Below, in pieces: positions 27,310-36,436 of a stretch of 64,000 nt of DNA. Source of the stretch: Asticcacaulis endophyticus (GTDB lineage Bacteria > Pseudomonadota > Alphaproteobacteria > Caulobacterales > Caulobacteraceae); NCBI RefSeq assembly GCF_014652575.1, contig NZ_BMZB01000001.1, positions 1,293,722 through 1,357,721 of the forward strand, written 5' to 3'. Position 1 is the stretch's first letter. Each line of letters starts with the position of its first letter. The translations under genes and the position numbers were made by a program. The notes under the pieces are model-generated. The model had not been told where the DNA came from. It ran no database searches and saw only the letters and a program-made list of their open reading frames with translations.

Positions 27310-28587
27310 CTAAAGCTTATCCATAAGTGAATACCAGCTCAGGCCCGCGATGAGGGCGGGGGTACGCAAGGCTCGCCCGCCCGGAAATGGCGGCACCGGC
27401 AGGCGGCTCAGCAGGTCGATATCGCGACCATCCCCCGATACGGCATGTGCGAGCAATTTGCCGAAATAGGGGGCCAGCACCACCCCTTGGCCGGAATATC
27501 CGGCGGCGCACAGGAAATTGTGAGAAAGCTGAAGCACGAATGGCGCGCGGGTCAGGGTGATGGCCAGCGTCCCGCCCCAGCCGTGGCTGATGTTGACGCC
27601 CTCAAGCTGCGGATAAATTTTGAGCATGTTTTTGCGCACAAAGGCGCGGATATCCTTGGGGAACCACGGCGTATAGTTTTCGCCTCCGCCAAACAGCAGG
27701 CGGTTATCAGGCGTTTTGCGCCAGTAGTTAACCACAAAGCGCGAGTCGGCGGCGGCGTAATCATTGGGCAATATGGCCGCATCAGTCAGCGGTTCAGTCG
27801 TCAGGATGAAGTTGTTGATCGGTAGAACTTTCGCGTCGGCCTCATCGCTCAGGCCGTGCATATAGCCATTACCGCACAGCAGGACATGATCGCAGAGGAC
27901 GCGGCCCGTTTCGGTCATCACCTCATAGCCTTCGCCCTTGGGCGTGATTGCGGTCACGCGGCTGTGTTCATAAATCTGCGCGCCCAAACTGCGGGCGGCC
28001 TCGGCCATGCCGAGCGCGAGTTTGAGCGGGTGCAGGTGTCCGCCGCCCATATCCAGTATGCCGCCGTGATAGACATCGGTGCCCAGCTCGGTCGCGACCT
28101 CGGATTTGGTCAGGATACGGGTTTTGTCATAGCCATAGTTTGTGCGCACAAACTCGGCATAGGCGATGTCGTCCGTCGCAAACTTCGGGCGGTGCCAAGC
28201 GTGGATCAAACCCTGTTTCAGGTCGCAGTCGATGCTGAACTCAGCGATCAAGCCGTGCAGACTGGCCAGCGCGGCCTGCGACATATCCCAGAAAGCGCGG
28301 GCATCATCGGCCCCAAAGAGGCTTTCCAGATGCTGCGGATCGAGGCGCTGCCCCACATGCATCTGCCCGCCATTGCGCCCCGACGCGCCGGAGCCGATGC
28401 GCGCCCCTTCCAGCAGCACGCACTCTATGCCGCGTCGTCGTAACTCGATAGCCGCCCCCAGCCCCGTGTAGCCCCCGCCGATGATACAGACATGGGTTCT
28501 GACATCGCCGTTCAAGGCTGGTAATGCCGCCGGTATGTCGGCGGTTTGAGTGTACCAGGAGTCTATTGGGTGGCCGGTGTTTTTCAT
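27310..28587 (-). CDS. puuB: FAD-dependent oxidoreductase, gamma-glutamylputrescine oxidase (PuuB) type
   Basis: A 425-residue DAO-family flavoenzyme. The dinucleotide-binding motif CIIGGGYTGLGAAIEL is near residue 32, the FAD-contacting GSGASGRNGGQ near 63 and a C-terminal GYSGQGVVLAPYFGKL near 375. GASGRNGGQ and the C-terminal motif are typical of PuuB and related amine oxidases. It lies downstream of a puuA-like gene on the same strand, so a role in polyamine breakdown through gamma-glutamyl intermediates is likely. ATG 28587 is preferred to GTG 28596, which sits too close to the ribosome binding site. Confidence 0.75.
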   Translation of the reverse strand: MKNTGHPIDSWYTQTADIPAALPALNGDVRTHVCIIGGGYTGLGAAIELRRRGIECVLLEGARIGSGASGRNGGQMHVGQRLDPQHLESLFGADDARAFWDMSQAALASLHGLIAEFSIDCDLKQGLIHAWHRPKFATDDIAYAEFVRTNYGYDKTRILTKSEVATELGTDVYHGGILDMGGGHLHPLKLALGMAEAARSLGAQIYEHSRVTAITPKGEGYEVMTETGRVLCDHVLLCGNGYMHGLSDEADAKVLPINNFILTTEPLTDAAILPNDYAAADSRFVVNYWRKTPDNRLLFGGGENYTPWFPKDIRAFVRKNMLKIYPQLEGVNISHGWGGTLAITLTRAPFVLQLSHNFLCAAGYSGQGVVLAPYFGKLLAHAVSGDGRDIDLLSRLPVPPFPGGRALRTPALIAGLSWYSLMDKL

Positions 28588-28597
28588 TTTCAACACT

Positions 28598-28727
28598 TCT
28601 CCCTCTCCCTGCTTGCGGGGAGAGGGTTGGGGTGAGGGGCAATTAAGGCGTACAGCCCTATGCCCCCTCCGTCATTTTCGCTACGCTCAATGCCACCTCC
28701 CCCGCTGCGCAAGGGAGGAAAAGGGTG
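28598..28727. repeat. GC-rich intergenic repeat region, copy 6
   Basis: This lies between the puuA-like and puuB-like genes. It has a CCCTCTCCCTGCTTGCGGGG / GAGAGGG hairpin followed by TTGGGGTGAGGGG, a module widespread in proteobacterial genomes. A CCCCCTCCGTCATTTTCGCT module shared with 17791-17835 follows, then a CCTCCCCCGCTGCGCAAGGGAGG hairpin. Confidence 0.7.
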
Positions 28728-30131
28728 TTACACACTCAACAGCAAGAACTCCCGTTCCCACGGGCTGATGGTGCGCATGAAGGTCTCGTACTCGTGCTGT
28801 TTGACGCGCGAATAGGCGGTGATGAATTGCTGGCCCAGAATCTCGGCCACAGGCTCAGAGCGCTCCATCTTGATCAGGGCTTGAATGAGACTGTAGGGCA
28901 TGTCGCCGGACGGCACTTCGCTCATATCCGTGTCGACGGGAGCGGCCGGTTTATTGGCCTCCATCATGCCCAGATAGCCGGTCGCCAGCACGCCGGCGAT
29001 GGCCAGATACGGATTAGCGTCCGATGACGGAATCCGGTTCTCAAGCCTGCGGTTTTCGGCATCGGACGGCGGCACGCGCAGGCCTGCGGTGCGGTTATCA
29101 TAGCCCCAATGGGTGTTGACCGGCGCGCCGGACCCGCGCGACAGGCGCCGGTACGAATTGACATAGGGCGCCAGCAGCGAGGTGATCGCCGGCATGTATT
29201 TCTGCTGACCGGCAATAAAGTGGAAAAAGGCTTCGGTTGGCTCACCGGTTTTCGGGTCGGAAAACAGGTTGTTGCCGGTTTGCGCATCCAAAACCGACTG
29301 GTGGATGTGCATGGCCGAACCGGGCTCCAGCGCCATCGGCTTGGCCATGAAAGTCGCGTAGATATCGTGCTCCAGCGCCGTTTCCTTGATGGTGCGCTTG
29401 AACATGAACACCTGATCAGCCAGTTCGAGCGGATCGCCGTGACGCAGGTTGATTTCCATCTGGGCGACGCCGGATTCGTGGATCAGGGTGTCGATCTCCA
29501 ATCCCTGGCTTTCCGAATATTCGTACATGTCCTCAAACAGGGCATCAAATTCATTGACCGCCGAAATCGAATAGCCCTGACGACCGGTTTCAGGCCGACC
29601 CGACCGACCGGTCGGGGGTTTGAGCGCATAGTCGGGATCGATGTTTTTTTCGACCAGATAGAACTCAAGCTCCGGCGCAATCACCGGCTTCCAGCCCTTA
29701 TCGTGATAGAGTTTGAGCACGCGCCTGAGCACCTGACGCGGGCTTTCCTCAACGGGGCGGCCATCGGGTAAAAAGGCGTCATGGATGATCTGGGCGGTTG
29801 GATCGTTGGCCCATGGCACGACGCTTAGGGTGTTGAAATCAGGCCGTAAAAACACGTCGGTATCGGACTGAACCGTGCCGACAATGCCCTCTAAGTCCGG
29901 GAAATCGCCGGTGATGGTCTGGTAGAAAATCGACAGCGGCAGGTTCATGGAGCCGACCTGAATGAACTTGCGCACCGGCATGATCTTGCCGCGGGCGACG
30001 CCGGCAAGGTCCGGCACCATGCATTCGATTTCTTCGATATTCTGGGAGGCGCACCAATCGGCCGCTTCACGGATGTCTTTGGCGCCGCGCTTATTGTAGC
30101 CGGTTTTGGGACGTTTGGATTTGGACTTCAT
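28728..30131 (-). CDS. puuA: Glutamine synthetase family protein, gamma-glutamylputrescine synthetase (PuuA) type
   Basis: A 467-residue glutamine synthetase fold. It has the VPDLAGVARGKI N-terminal domain motif near 40, the ELEFYLVEK active-site strand near 150, the ATFMAKPM and GSAMHIHQS catalytic segment near 275 and NTHWGYDNRTAGLRVP near 340. There is no adenylylation loop tyrosine of housekeeping GlnA. The divergence from GlnA and the downstream puuB-like gene point to ligation of glutamate to an amine such as putrescine. Other puu genes are not present here. Confidence 0.8.
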   Translation of the reverse strand: MKSKSKRPKTGYNKRGAKDIREAADWCASQNIEEIECMVPDLAGVARGKIMPVRKFIQVGSMNLPLSIFYQTITGDFPDLEGIVGTVQSDTDVFLRPDFNTLSVVPWANDPTAQIIHDAFLPDGRPVEESPRQVLRRVLKLYHDKGWKPVIAPELEFYLVEKNIDPDYALKPPTGRSGRPETGRQGYSISAVNEFDALFEDMYEYSESQGLEIDTLIHESGVAQMEINLRHGDPLELADQVFMFKRTIKETALEHDIYATFMAKPMALEPGSAMHIHQSVLDAQTGNNLFSDPKTGEPTEAFFHFIAGQQKYMPAITSLLAPYVNSYRRLSRGSGAPVNTHWGYDNRTAGLRVPPSDAENRRLENRIPSSDANPYLAIAGVLATGYLGMMEANKPAAPVDTDMSEVPSGDMPYSLIQALIKMERSEPVAEILGQQFITAYSRVKQHEYETFMRTISPWEREFLLLSV

Positions 30132-30265
30132 GGGTATGACTTTGAAGAGGGCTTTTAGGACGCAGCTTATGTGTGTATGGCTTGATCATGGAGAGGTCGC
30201 GGATATTTTCAACTGAAAATGTCTGTAAGTATCCGGCGGCTACGTAAATGTGATCACAATATCTT

Positions 30266-31042
30266 ATGCCCGTTATACCTCTAAATTCCGCAAATGATAG
30301 CCGTCTTGAACCCTATCGCCATGTCAAAGACCGTGACCTGACCGGGCGGCAGGGCCTGTTTATGGCCGAGGGCAAGGTGGTGCTGGAGCGGCTGTTTGCC
30401 TCGCCTTTGTGTGAGACGGTGAGCGTCCTTACCACACCCGCGCGGCTTGAAGGCTTAAGCGTGCCCGACGATGCGCCAGTCTATATCGTCGATCAGGCGG
30501 TAATGGATGCGGTGGCGGGCTTTCCGATCCATCGCGGTTATCTGGCCTTGGGGCGATACGCGCCGCCGCAAAGCCTTGAGGACATTTTGGCGCAAACAGG
30601 CCGGTTGCGGGTTATGGCCTTAAGCGCCATCGCCAATACTGACAATATGGGCGGGCTGATGCGCAATGCGGCGGCCTTTGGGGTTGATGCGGTGGTTCTG
30701 GATAGTGCCTGCTGCGATCCATTTTACCGGAAGGCTATCCGCGTCAGTGTCGGCGGGGCTCTGGTAGTGCCGCACTATCGGTTGGGCGCGGGGCAGAGTT
30801 TGCTAGAGGTACTTAACACCCACGGCCTGACCGCCTATGCCCTAAGCCCGGCGGGTGATCAGGTGCTGGATCAGATCGTGCCCGCAGAACGCTCGGCATT
30901 TTTACTGGGGGCCGAAGGGCCGGGCCTGAGGCGTGAGATACTTGATACCGCCATTAGTGTGCAGATACCCATGCATGGTGGCTTTGACAGCCTGAACGTC
31001 GCCACCACCAGCGGGATCGTGCTTTATCACCTGTGCCGGTGA
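30266..31042 (+). CDS. SpoU/TrmH-family RNA 2'-O-methyltransferase
   Basis: A 258-residue knotted methyltransferase. A small substrate-binding N-domain (EPYRHVKDRDLTGRQGLFMAEG) precedes the SPOUT domain. The three SpoU motifs are SAIANTDNMGGLMRNAAAFG near 115, LLGAEGPGL near 212 and IPMHGGFDSLNVATTSGI near 232. It modifies ribose in rRNA or tRNA; the target site cannot be read from sequence. Confidence 0.88.
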   Translation: MPVIPLNSANDSRLEPYRHVKDRDLTGRQGLFMAEGKVVLERLFASPLCETVSVLTTPARLEGLSVPDDAPVYIVDQAVMDAVAGFPIHRGYLALGRYAPPQSLEDILAQTGRLRVMALSAIANTDNMGGLMRNAAAFGVDAVVLDSACCDPFYRKAIRVSVGGALVVPHYRLGAGQSLLEVLNTHGLTAYALSPAGDQVLDQIVPAERSAFLLGAEGPGLRREILDTAISVQIPMHGGFDSLNVATTSGIVLYHLCR

Positions 31043-31095
31043 TTTTTTTACGCGCATTTGTATCTGAAAACCGCTGCACACTTTTCAGAATGCGC

Positions 31096-32085
31096 TTAGT
31101 TCAAGCCCTTATAACCCTTGAACCAGGTCGCGAACCGTTCCAGTCCGTCTTTGAGCGGGGTGGAGGGCGCATAACCGGTGACGGCCTTGAGCTTAGATAC
31201 ATCGGCATAGGTGGTGGTGACATCACCGGGCTGCATCGGGCGCATGATCTTGTTGGCCTCACGGCCAAGTGCGGTTTCCAGCGTGGAAATCATCTCCATC
31301 AGGCCGACCGGCTGGTGGGCGCCGATATTGTAGATTTCGTTTTTGCCACCGGCAGGTGGGTGGTCGAGTACACCGATAATGCCTTCGACGATATCATCAA
31401 TATAGGTGAAGTCGCGGTGCATGTGGCCTTCGCCGTAAACCTCGATAGCCTCGCCCTTCATGATCTTTTCGGAGAAGCTGAAATAGGCCATGTCGGGGCG
31501 GCCCCACGGGCCATAGACCGTAAAGAACCGAAGGCCCGACTGTGGAATACCGTACAGGTGGCTGTAGGTGGTGCTCATCAGTTCGCCCGACCGCTTGGTG
31601 GCGGCATAGAGCGAGACGGGCTCATTTACGCGGTCGTCTTCGCTGAATCCATCACCGGCCAGAGGACGGTCGCCGTACACAGATGACGATGAGGCATAGA
31701 CCAGATGCTCAAAGCCTTCGACCGCGCGGCAAGCCTCAAGGATGCTTAAGTGCCCCTGAAGGTTCGAGCGCTGATAGGCAAACGGGTTTTCGATCGAATA
31801 GCGCACCCCGGCTTGAGCGGCGAGGTGAATGATGCGGGTAATACCGGCCTCAAGCACCAGATCTTTGACGGCCTCCGCCTCAGCCACATCCATCTTCACA
31901 AAGCGAAAGGCCGGGTGATCATTAATCTGATTCAGGCGGGCGTGTTTAAGTTCCGGATCGTAATAGTCATTGACGATATCAATGCCGACCACGGTTTCGC
32001 CGCGCGCCAACAGGGCACTCGCTACGTGAAAGCCGATAAAGCCCGCTACGCCCGTTACCAGTATCGCCGTCTTAGCCAATGTCAC
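31096..32085 (-). CDS. NAD-dependent epimerase, UDP-glucuronate 4-epimerase type
   Basis: A 329-residue extended short-chain dehydrogenase. NAD is bound at TGVAGFIGFHVA (about residues 10-21). The catalytic serine region is YASSSSVYGD and the YxxxK pair is YAATK. The VNDYYDPELKHARL insert and RFFTVYGPWGRPDMAYF match the UDP-glucuronate to UDP-galacturonate epimerases used for cell-surface polysaccharides. The GTG at 32085 has an AAAGGG site; the longer frame starts at TTG and adds 14 poorly supported residues. Confidence 0.85.
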   Translation of the reverse strand: MTLAKTAILVTGVAGFIGFHVASALLARGETVVGIDIVNDYYDPELKHARLNQINDHPAFRFVKMDVAEAEAVKDLVLEAGITRIIHLAAQAGVRYSIENPFAYQRSNLQGHLSILEACRAVEGFEHLVYASSSSVYGDRPLAGDGFSEDDRVNEPVSLYAATKRSGELMSTTYSHLYGIPQSGLRFFTVYGPWGRPDMAYFSFSEKIMKGEAIEVYGEGHMHRDFTYIDDIVEGIIGVLDHPPAGGKNEIYNIGAHQPVGLMEMISTLETALGREANKIMRPMQPGDVTTTYADVSKLKAVTGYAPSTPLKDGLERFATWFKGYKGLN

Positions 32086-32330
32086 CGAACCCTTTTCGCC
32101 TGTCCCTGCGGCGTGTTTAAACGCCAATGACCCTTACGTCACGCACAATATGCCGGACGGGCTTAGAAAAGGTTTATGACTTGCCATCACCGCATTGATC
32201 ATATTTATTAGGTCCATAAACAGCCGCCGCCGGTCAACGGACGGCGATTTCGGGCGGATTTCCGGCATAACTGAATAACCGAGGGATCATCTAAACCGGC
32301 GCTGAAAGTGTGCGCCGCGTGGGAGGATTT

Positions 32331-33539
32331 ATGTCTTTTCTGACTACAGCCCTTAAGGCTCTGGCCTTTTTGGGGGCATTATCGTGCGCGTCAACAGCAT
32401 TGGCCCATGAAACCCTAAAGCTTGAGGCCCCCAAGCCCGATCTGGCGGCGACCCCGCCGATGGGCTGGAATTCGTGGAACAAGTATAAGTGCGATATCAA
32501 CGAGGCGATGGTGCGCCGTCAGGCTGACGCCATGGCGTCGTCCGGCATGAAGGACGCGGGGTACAAGTATATTGTCATCGACGATTGCTGGCAAAAAAGC
32601 CGCGATGCCGACGGTAATATTCTGGCCGATCCTGAGCGCTTTCCGTCGGGCATCAAGGCTCTGGCTGATTATGTCCACTCCAAGGGGTTAAAGTTCGGGC
32701 TTTATTCCGATGCGGGGGTGCTGACCTGCGGCGGACGTCCGGGCAGCCGGGGCTATGAGTTTCAGGATGCCCGCCAATATGCCGAATGGGGCGTTGATTA
32801 TCTGAAATACGACTGGTGCTACACCGGCTCCATGGATGCTGAAGCCGCCTATACGATCATGGCCAAGGCGCTGCGGGCTTCGGGGCGGGATATACTGCTG
32901 TCGATCTGCGAGTGGGGCGATAATGAGCCGTCGAAATGGGCAGCGGTGCCCGGCCATATGTGGCGCACGACCGGGGATATCTTTGACGCCTGGGAAGGCA
33001 AGTCGGGCTATTCCATCGGGATGACCAATATTCTGGATAAACAGGTCAATCTGTGGAGCCATTCCGGGCCGAACCAATGGAACGATCCGGACATGCTCGA
33101 AGTCGGCAATGGTGGCATGACCAAGACGGAATACGAGGCGCACTTTTCGCTGTGGGCCATGCTGGCGGCTCCGCTGATCTCAGGCAACGACCTGTCGACC
33201 ATGAGTGAGGAAACGCTCAAAATCCTGACCAATAAGGATGTCATCGCGGTCGATCAGGACCCGCTCGGCCAGCAGGCACGGCGCATCTGGAAAGAGGGCG
33301 ATCTCGAAATCTGGGCCCGGCCATTAAAGGGCGGCGATCGCGCGGTGGTGCTGTTCAACCGTGGGGCTGAGGCCAAAACCATGAGCGTAAGCTGGGATCA
33401 GATCGATCTGCCCGCCGGTTTGCGCGCCGATGTCAAAGACCTGTGGTCCAAGACGGTGACCAAAGGCGTCAAAGGCACATTCGGCGGCACGGTGGCTTCA
33501 CACGGCGTCATCATGGTGCGGATAACACCGAAGGTTTAA
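32331..33539 (+). CDS. Secreted alpha-galactosidase, GH27
   Basis: A 402-residue glycoside hydrolase that removes terminal alpha-linked galactose. A Sec signal peptide ends near STALA (residue about 24). The catalytic barrel starts TPPMGWNSWNKYKC. The predicted nucleophile is D161 (YLKYDWC) and the acid/base D216 (RTTGDIFDAW), and the substrate-binding QWNDPDMLEVGN motif follows. A beta-sandwich closes the C-terminus. ATG 32331 is well supported by GGGAGG seven bases upstream. It is convergent with the GntR gene and marks the start of the sugar island. It may serve galactomannan or raffinose-type sugars rather than xyloglucan, whose galactose is beta-linked. Confidence 0.9.
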   Translation: MSFLTTALKALAFLGALSCASTALAHETLKLEAPKPDLAATPPMGWNSWNKYKCDINEAMVRRQADAMASSGMKDAGYKYIVIDDCWQKSRDADGNILADPERFPSGIKALADYVHSKGLKFGLYSDAGVLTCGGRPGSRGYEFQDARQYAEWGVDYLKYDWCYTGSMDAEAAYTIMAKALRASGRDILLSICEWGDNEPSKWAAVPGHMWRTTGDIFDAWEGKSGYSIGMTNILDKQVNLWSHSGPNQWNDPDMLEVGNGGMTKTEYEAHFSLWAMLAAPLISGNDLSTMSEETLKILTNKDVIAVDQDPLGQQARRIWKEGDLEIWARPLKGGDRAVVLFNRGAEAKTMSVSWDQIDLPAGLRADVKDLWSKTVTKGVKGTFGGTVASHGVIMVRITPKV

Positions 33540-33550
33540 CGACCGGCTGA

Positions 33551-33583
33551 AGGCCGTTGCTTCCTTTTGGGCGGCAACGGCCT
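33551..33583. terminator. Hairpin between convergent genes
   Basis: AGGCCGTTGC pairs perfectly with GCAACGGCCT around a 13-base loop containing TTCCTTTT. It lies between the alpha-galactosidase stop and the GntR gene stop. It lacks a long T run, so it is a weaker terminator candidate. Confidence 0.55.
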
Positions 33584-34289
33584 AATGCGCCGTTTCGGGC
33601 TGGAATGAGGCCAGAAGCTCCAGCGATTCCAGAAGAATTGCCCGCATGGCTTTTTCAGCCCCCACAGCGTCGCCGTTTTCAATCGCTAACAGAACCGCTT
33701 CGTGGGCGGGGATGGAGGCGGTATGGCCCGCAATCTTGTTCGTCAGACCGATAGAAATGCGCAGGGCCGTATTGATCAGGGCCCTCAGTTGCAGAAAGAA
33801 CGGATTGCCTGATGCCTTGAGGATGGCGACATGGAAATCAATGTCGGCGGCAAGGGCCGCATCATGGTCGTGGAGTTCGTTACGCATGCCGTTCAGGCCG
33901 TCCCTGATGGCGCGGATTTCAGCCTTATTGGCGCGCTGGGCGGCAAGGGCTGCGGCCACGGGCTCGATCGCCAGGCGCACCTCAGTGAATTCGCGATAGA
34001 TCTTGTTGGAATATTGCCGCTCCATCAGCCAGCGGGTGACATCCGGGTCGAGCAAATTCCAGTGGGCGATCGGCTCTACCTTGGTGCCCTGACGCGGACG
34101 CGCGCTCAAAAGGCCCTTGGCGGTCAGCATTTTCACGGCTTCGCGCGCGACGGTCCGGCTGGCGCCAAAGCGTATGCATAACTCCGCTTCGGTCGGAAAG
34201 CCGTTCTTGTCGAAATCGCCGATCACGATCGATTGCCCCAGGGTCTCAAGCAAACCGTATGTGAGGCTGGCGCCACGTTGGGTACGCAT
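33582..34289 (-). CDS. GntR-family (FadR subfamily) regulator, DgoR-like
   Basis: A 235-residue regulator. The winged helix (about residues 15-75) includes FPTEAELCIRFGASRTVAREAVKML. The all-helical FCD ligand domain follows, with its metal-binding Asp and His residues (EVRLAIEP, DIDFHVAIL, PAHEAVLLAI). The overall pattern, including WNLLDPDVTRWLME after the HTH, resembles DgoR, the galactonate-responsive repressor. Galactose released by the nearby galactosidases could be oxidised to galactonate, making that a sensible ligand, but this is inference. Confidence 0.82.
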   Translation of the reverse strand: MRTQRGASLTYGLLETLGQSIVIGDFDKNGFPTEAELCIRFGASRTVAREAVKMLTAKGLLSARPRQGTKVEPIAHWNLLDPDVTRWLMERQYSNKIYREFTEVRLAIEPVAAALAAQRANKAEIRAIRDGLNGMRNELHDHDAALAADIDFHVAILKASGNPFFLQLRALINTALRISIGLTNKIAGHTASIPAHEAVLLAIENGDAVGAEKAMRAILLESLELLASFQPETAH

Positions 34290-34748
34290 GTTTCTCTACC
34301 TTGCCTTTTTATGCTCGCTTATCGCGAGTCATTATATATGAAATTGTGGACGGCTACCTTTAATCGGCAAAAAACGATGATTTTGTCCAGTCTAAATGAC
34401 TGCAAATACACAATTTTTCCCAAATTGTGGGGTTTTCAGGAAACAGTTTAGGCTTCCCCCGCCGCTCAATTTTGTCAACATCCCCTATTGGACACGCTTT
34501 TCAATGATAGCGCTATCAATTTTGGCTTGCTGTTTCAATTTTTGATGATACATAAATTTGTAAGATAAAATAGCTCGTCGCGTGCCAAATAAATAATACC
34601 GCGGCAAGGGCAAACATCGGGAAGAGATGGTTAAGGGACATCCCACTTGCGGCCGAGAGCGCAACGCATGACGTTGGCGCATGCTTGGCGTATACTCCCG
34701 GCAAACAAATGATGACTTCAGAGGGAGCCGGGCAACCGGAAATTCAGT
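34290..34748. promoter_or_regulatory. AT-rich divergent control region between the GntR gene and the GH35-GH31 operon
   Basis: This 459-base stretch holds no convincing gene. It contains a TCATTATATATGAAA element at 34329-34343 just ahead of the GntR gene. A perfect inverted repeat CACAATTT-N5-AAATTGTG lies at 34409-34429 and a LacI-type palindrome at 34505-34518. A TTTGTAAGATAAAATA element at 34557-34572 recurs with one change at 45554-45569. A minus-strand frame across 34485-34844 runs through the operator and into the GH35 gene and is not believed. Confidence 0.7.
34505..34518. promoter_or_regulatory. LacI-type operator O1 (perfect 14-bp palindrome)
   Basis: TGATAGCGCTATCA is a perfect palindrome with the central CG typical of LacI-family operators. 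It lies about 230 bases before the GH35 start. Near-copies precede xylX (46892) and xylE (51859), and a LacI regulator gene lies in the same island. Confidence 0.75.
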
Positions 34749-36416
34749 ATGATATCCGCACACGCAAAGCTGACGCGTCGTTTTCTGATGGGCGCCTGTG
34801 CCAGCCTGATAGTGGTGTCGTCGGCCATGCCAGCACTGGCGCAAGCCGTAAAAGATCTGCCGCGCATTGAGAAAAAGAACGGCAAGGCGGCGTTGTTTGT
34901 CGATGGCGCACCCTATCTGATCCTGGGGGCGCAGGCCAATAATTCGTCAAACTATCCGTCGCAACTACCCAAGGTCTGGCCCGCGTTAAAGGACATCCAC
35001 GCCAATACGCTGGAGATTCCGGTGGCGTGGGAGCAGATCGAGCCCATGGAAGGTCAGTTCGATTTTTCCTATGTCGATGAACTGGTTAAGCAAGCCCGCG
35101 CGAACAATGTCCGGCTGGTGCTGCTGTGGTTCGGAACGTGGAAAAATACCTCGCCCAACTATACGCCGGACTGGGTGAAGCTGGACAATAAACGCTTCCC
35201 GCGCATCACCAAAAAAGATGGCACGGTGTCTTACTGTCTGTCGCCGATGGAGCGCACGACGCTGGAGGCTGACAAAAAGGCCTTCGTTGCCCTGATGACG
35301 CACCTGAAAAAGATCGACGGCGATCAGCACACGGTCATCATGATCCAGCCGCAGAACGAGAGCGGCACCTATGGTTCGGTGCGCGACTATTCGCCCAAGG
35401 CCGAAAAGGTGTTCGCCGGTCAGGTTCCGGCGGCGCTTCTGAAAAAGAAGGGCATCGCAAAGGGCGGGACTTGGTCGCAAGTCTTTGGTAAACACGCCGA
35501 TGAATATTTCCACGCCTGGCATATCGCCAGCTACATCAATGAGATCGCGGCGGCCGGACGCAAGGTCTATGACCTGCCGATGTTTGTGAACGCGGCCTTA
35601 CGTGAGCCGCTGGTTGAGGTTGGGCCGGAGACCTACTCCTCTGGCGGGCCGACCCATAATGTCATCGACATCTATCAGGCGGCGGCCCCGGCCATAGATA
35701 TCATCGCCCCCGATATCTATAAGCGCGACTCGGCCAATTATGAGGCGGCCCTTAGCCACTACACCAAGCACAACAATCCGCTGTTCGTGCCGGAAACCGG
35801 TTCGGATACCGAATTTGCCCGCTATATTTTCAGTGTCTTCGGGCGTGGCGGGATTGGCTTTGCGCCGTTTGGCATCGACTATACCGGCTACACCAACTAT
35901 CCGCTGGGTGGGCGTCACATCAACCCGGAGGGCCTAAAGCCGTTCCGTGAGAAGTACGCTCTGTTTGCCCCCATGATGCGCGAGTGGGCCAAGATCGCCT
36001 ATGAGAAACCCGTCTGGGGCGTGGCCGAGGCCGATGACCGTAAGCCGCAGTCGATTGACCTTGGCGGCAAATGGAAGGTCGATGTCATGTACGGCGAATG
36101 GCAGTTCGGCCTGACCGAATGGACTTGGCTTGGCAAATTCGACCCCGTACCGGGCCGTGAAAAGCCCAACGGCGGCATCGTCATCGCGCAGCTATCCGAA
36201 GATGAGTTTCTGGTCACCGGCGTCCATGCCCGCCTCAATTTTGGCGTGGGCGACAAGCAAAAAGGTAAGAACCTGATCTTCCGCGCCGTAGAGCAGGGCC
36301 ACTTTGAAAACGGCAAGTGGGTGGTAGATTTCGTCTGGAACGGCGATCAGACCGACTACGGCCTAAACCTGACCGGGGAACCGGCTGTCCTTAAAATCAA
36401 ACTCGCTACCTACTAA
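34749..36416 (+). CDS. Exported beta-galactosidase, GH35 with DUF5597 domain (xyloglucan type)
   Basis: A 555-residue exo-beta-galactosidase. The N-terminus has a TRRFLMG twin-arginine-like start and signal peptide to about residue 32 (MPALAQA). The barrel carries the proposed acid/base E204 in [10 protein letters not shown] and nucleophile E349 in [10 protein letters not shown]-terminal DUF5597 beta domain (from about 390) completes the protein. This layout matches the Cellvibrio xyloglucan beta-galactosidase Bgl35A, which strips beta-1,2-galactose from xyloglucan side chains. The alpha-xylosidase follows 20 bases later, so the two are an operon, apparently under LacI operator O1. Confidence 0.87.
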   Translation: MISAHAKLTRRFLMGACASLIVVSSAMPALAQAVKDLPRIEKKNGKAALFVDGAPYLILGAQANNSSNYPSQLPKVWPALKDIHANTLEIPVAWEQIEPMEGQFDFSYVDELVKQARANNVRLVLLWFGTWKNTSPNYTPDWVKLDNKRFPRITKKDGTVSYCLSPMERTTLEADKKAFVALMTHLKKIDGDQHTVIMIQPQNESGTYGSVRDYSPKAEKVFAGQVPAALLKKKGIAKGGTWSQVFGKHADEYFHAWHIASYINEIAAAGRKVYDLPMFVNAALREPLVEVGPETYSSGGPTHNVIDIYQAAAPAIDIIAPDIYKRDSANYEAALSHYTKHNNPLFVPETGSDTEFARYIFSVFGRGGIGFAPFGIDYTGYTNYPLGGRHINPEGLKPFREKYALFAPMMREWAKIAYEKPVWGVAEADDRKPQSIDLGGKWKVDVMYGEWQFGLTEWTWLGKFDPVPGREKPNGGIVIAQLSEDEFLVTGVHARLNFGVGDKQKGKNLIFRAVEQGHFENGKWVVDFVWNGDQTDYGLNLTGEPAVLKIKLATY

Positions 36417-36436
36417 ACGATACAGGGAAGACGATT

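Noticed and set aside
34485-34844. Minus-strand open frame of 119 codons in the GH35 promoter region
   Set aside because: It overlaps the GH35 start and runs through the palindromic operator, and its protein has no recognisable features.
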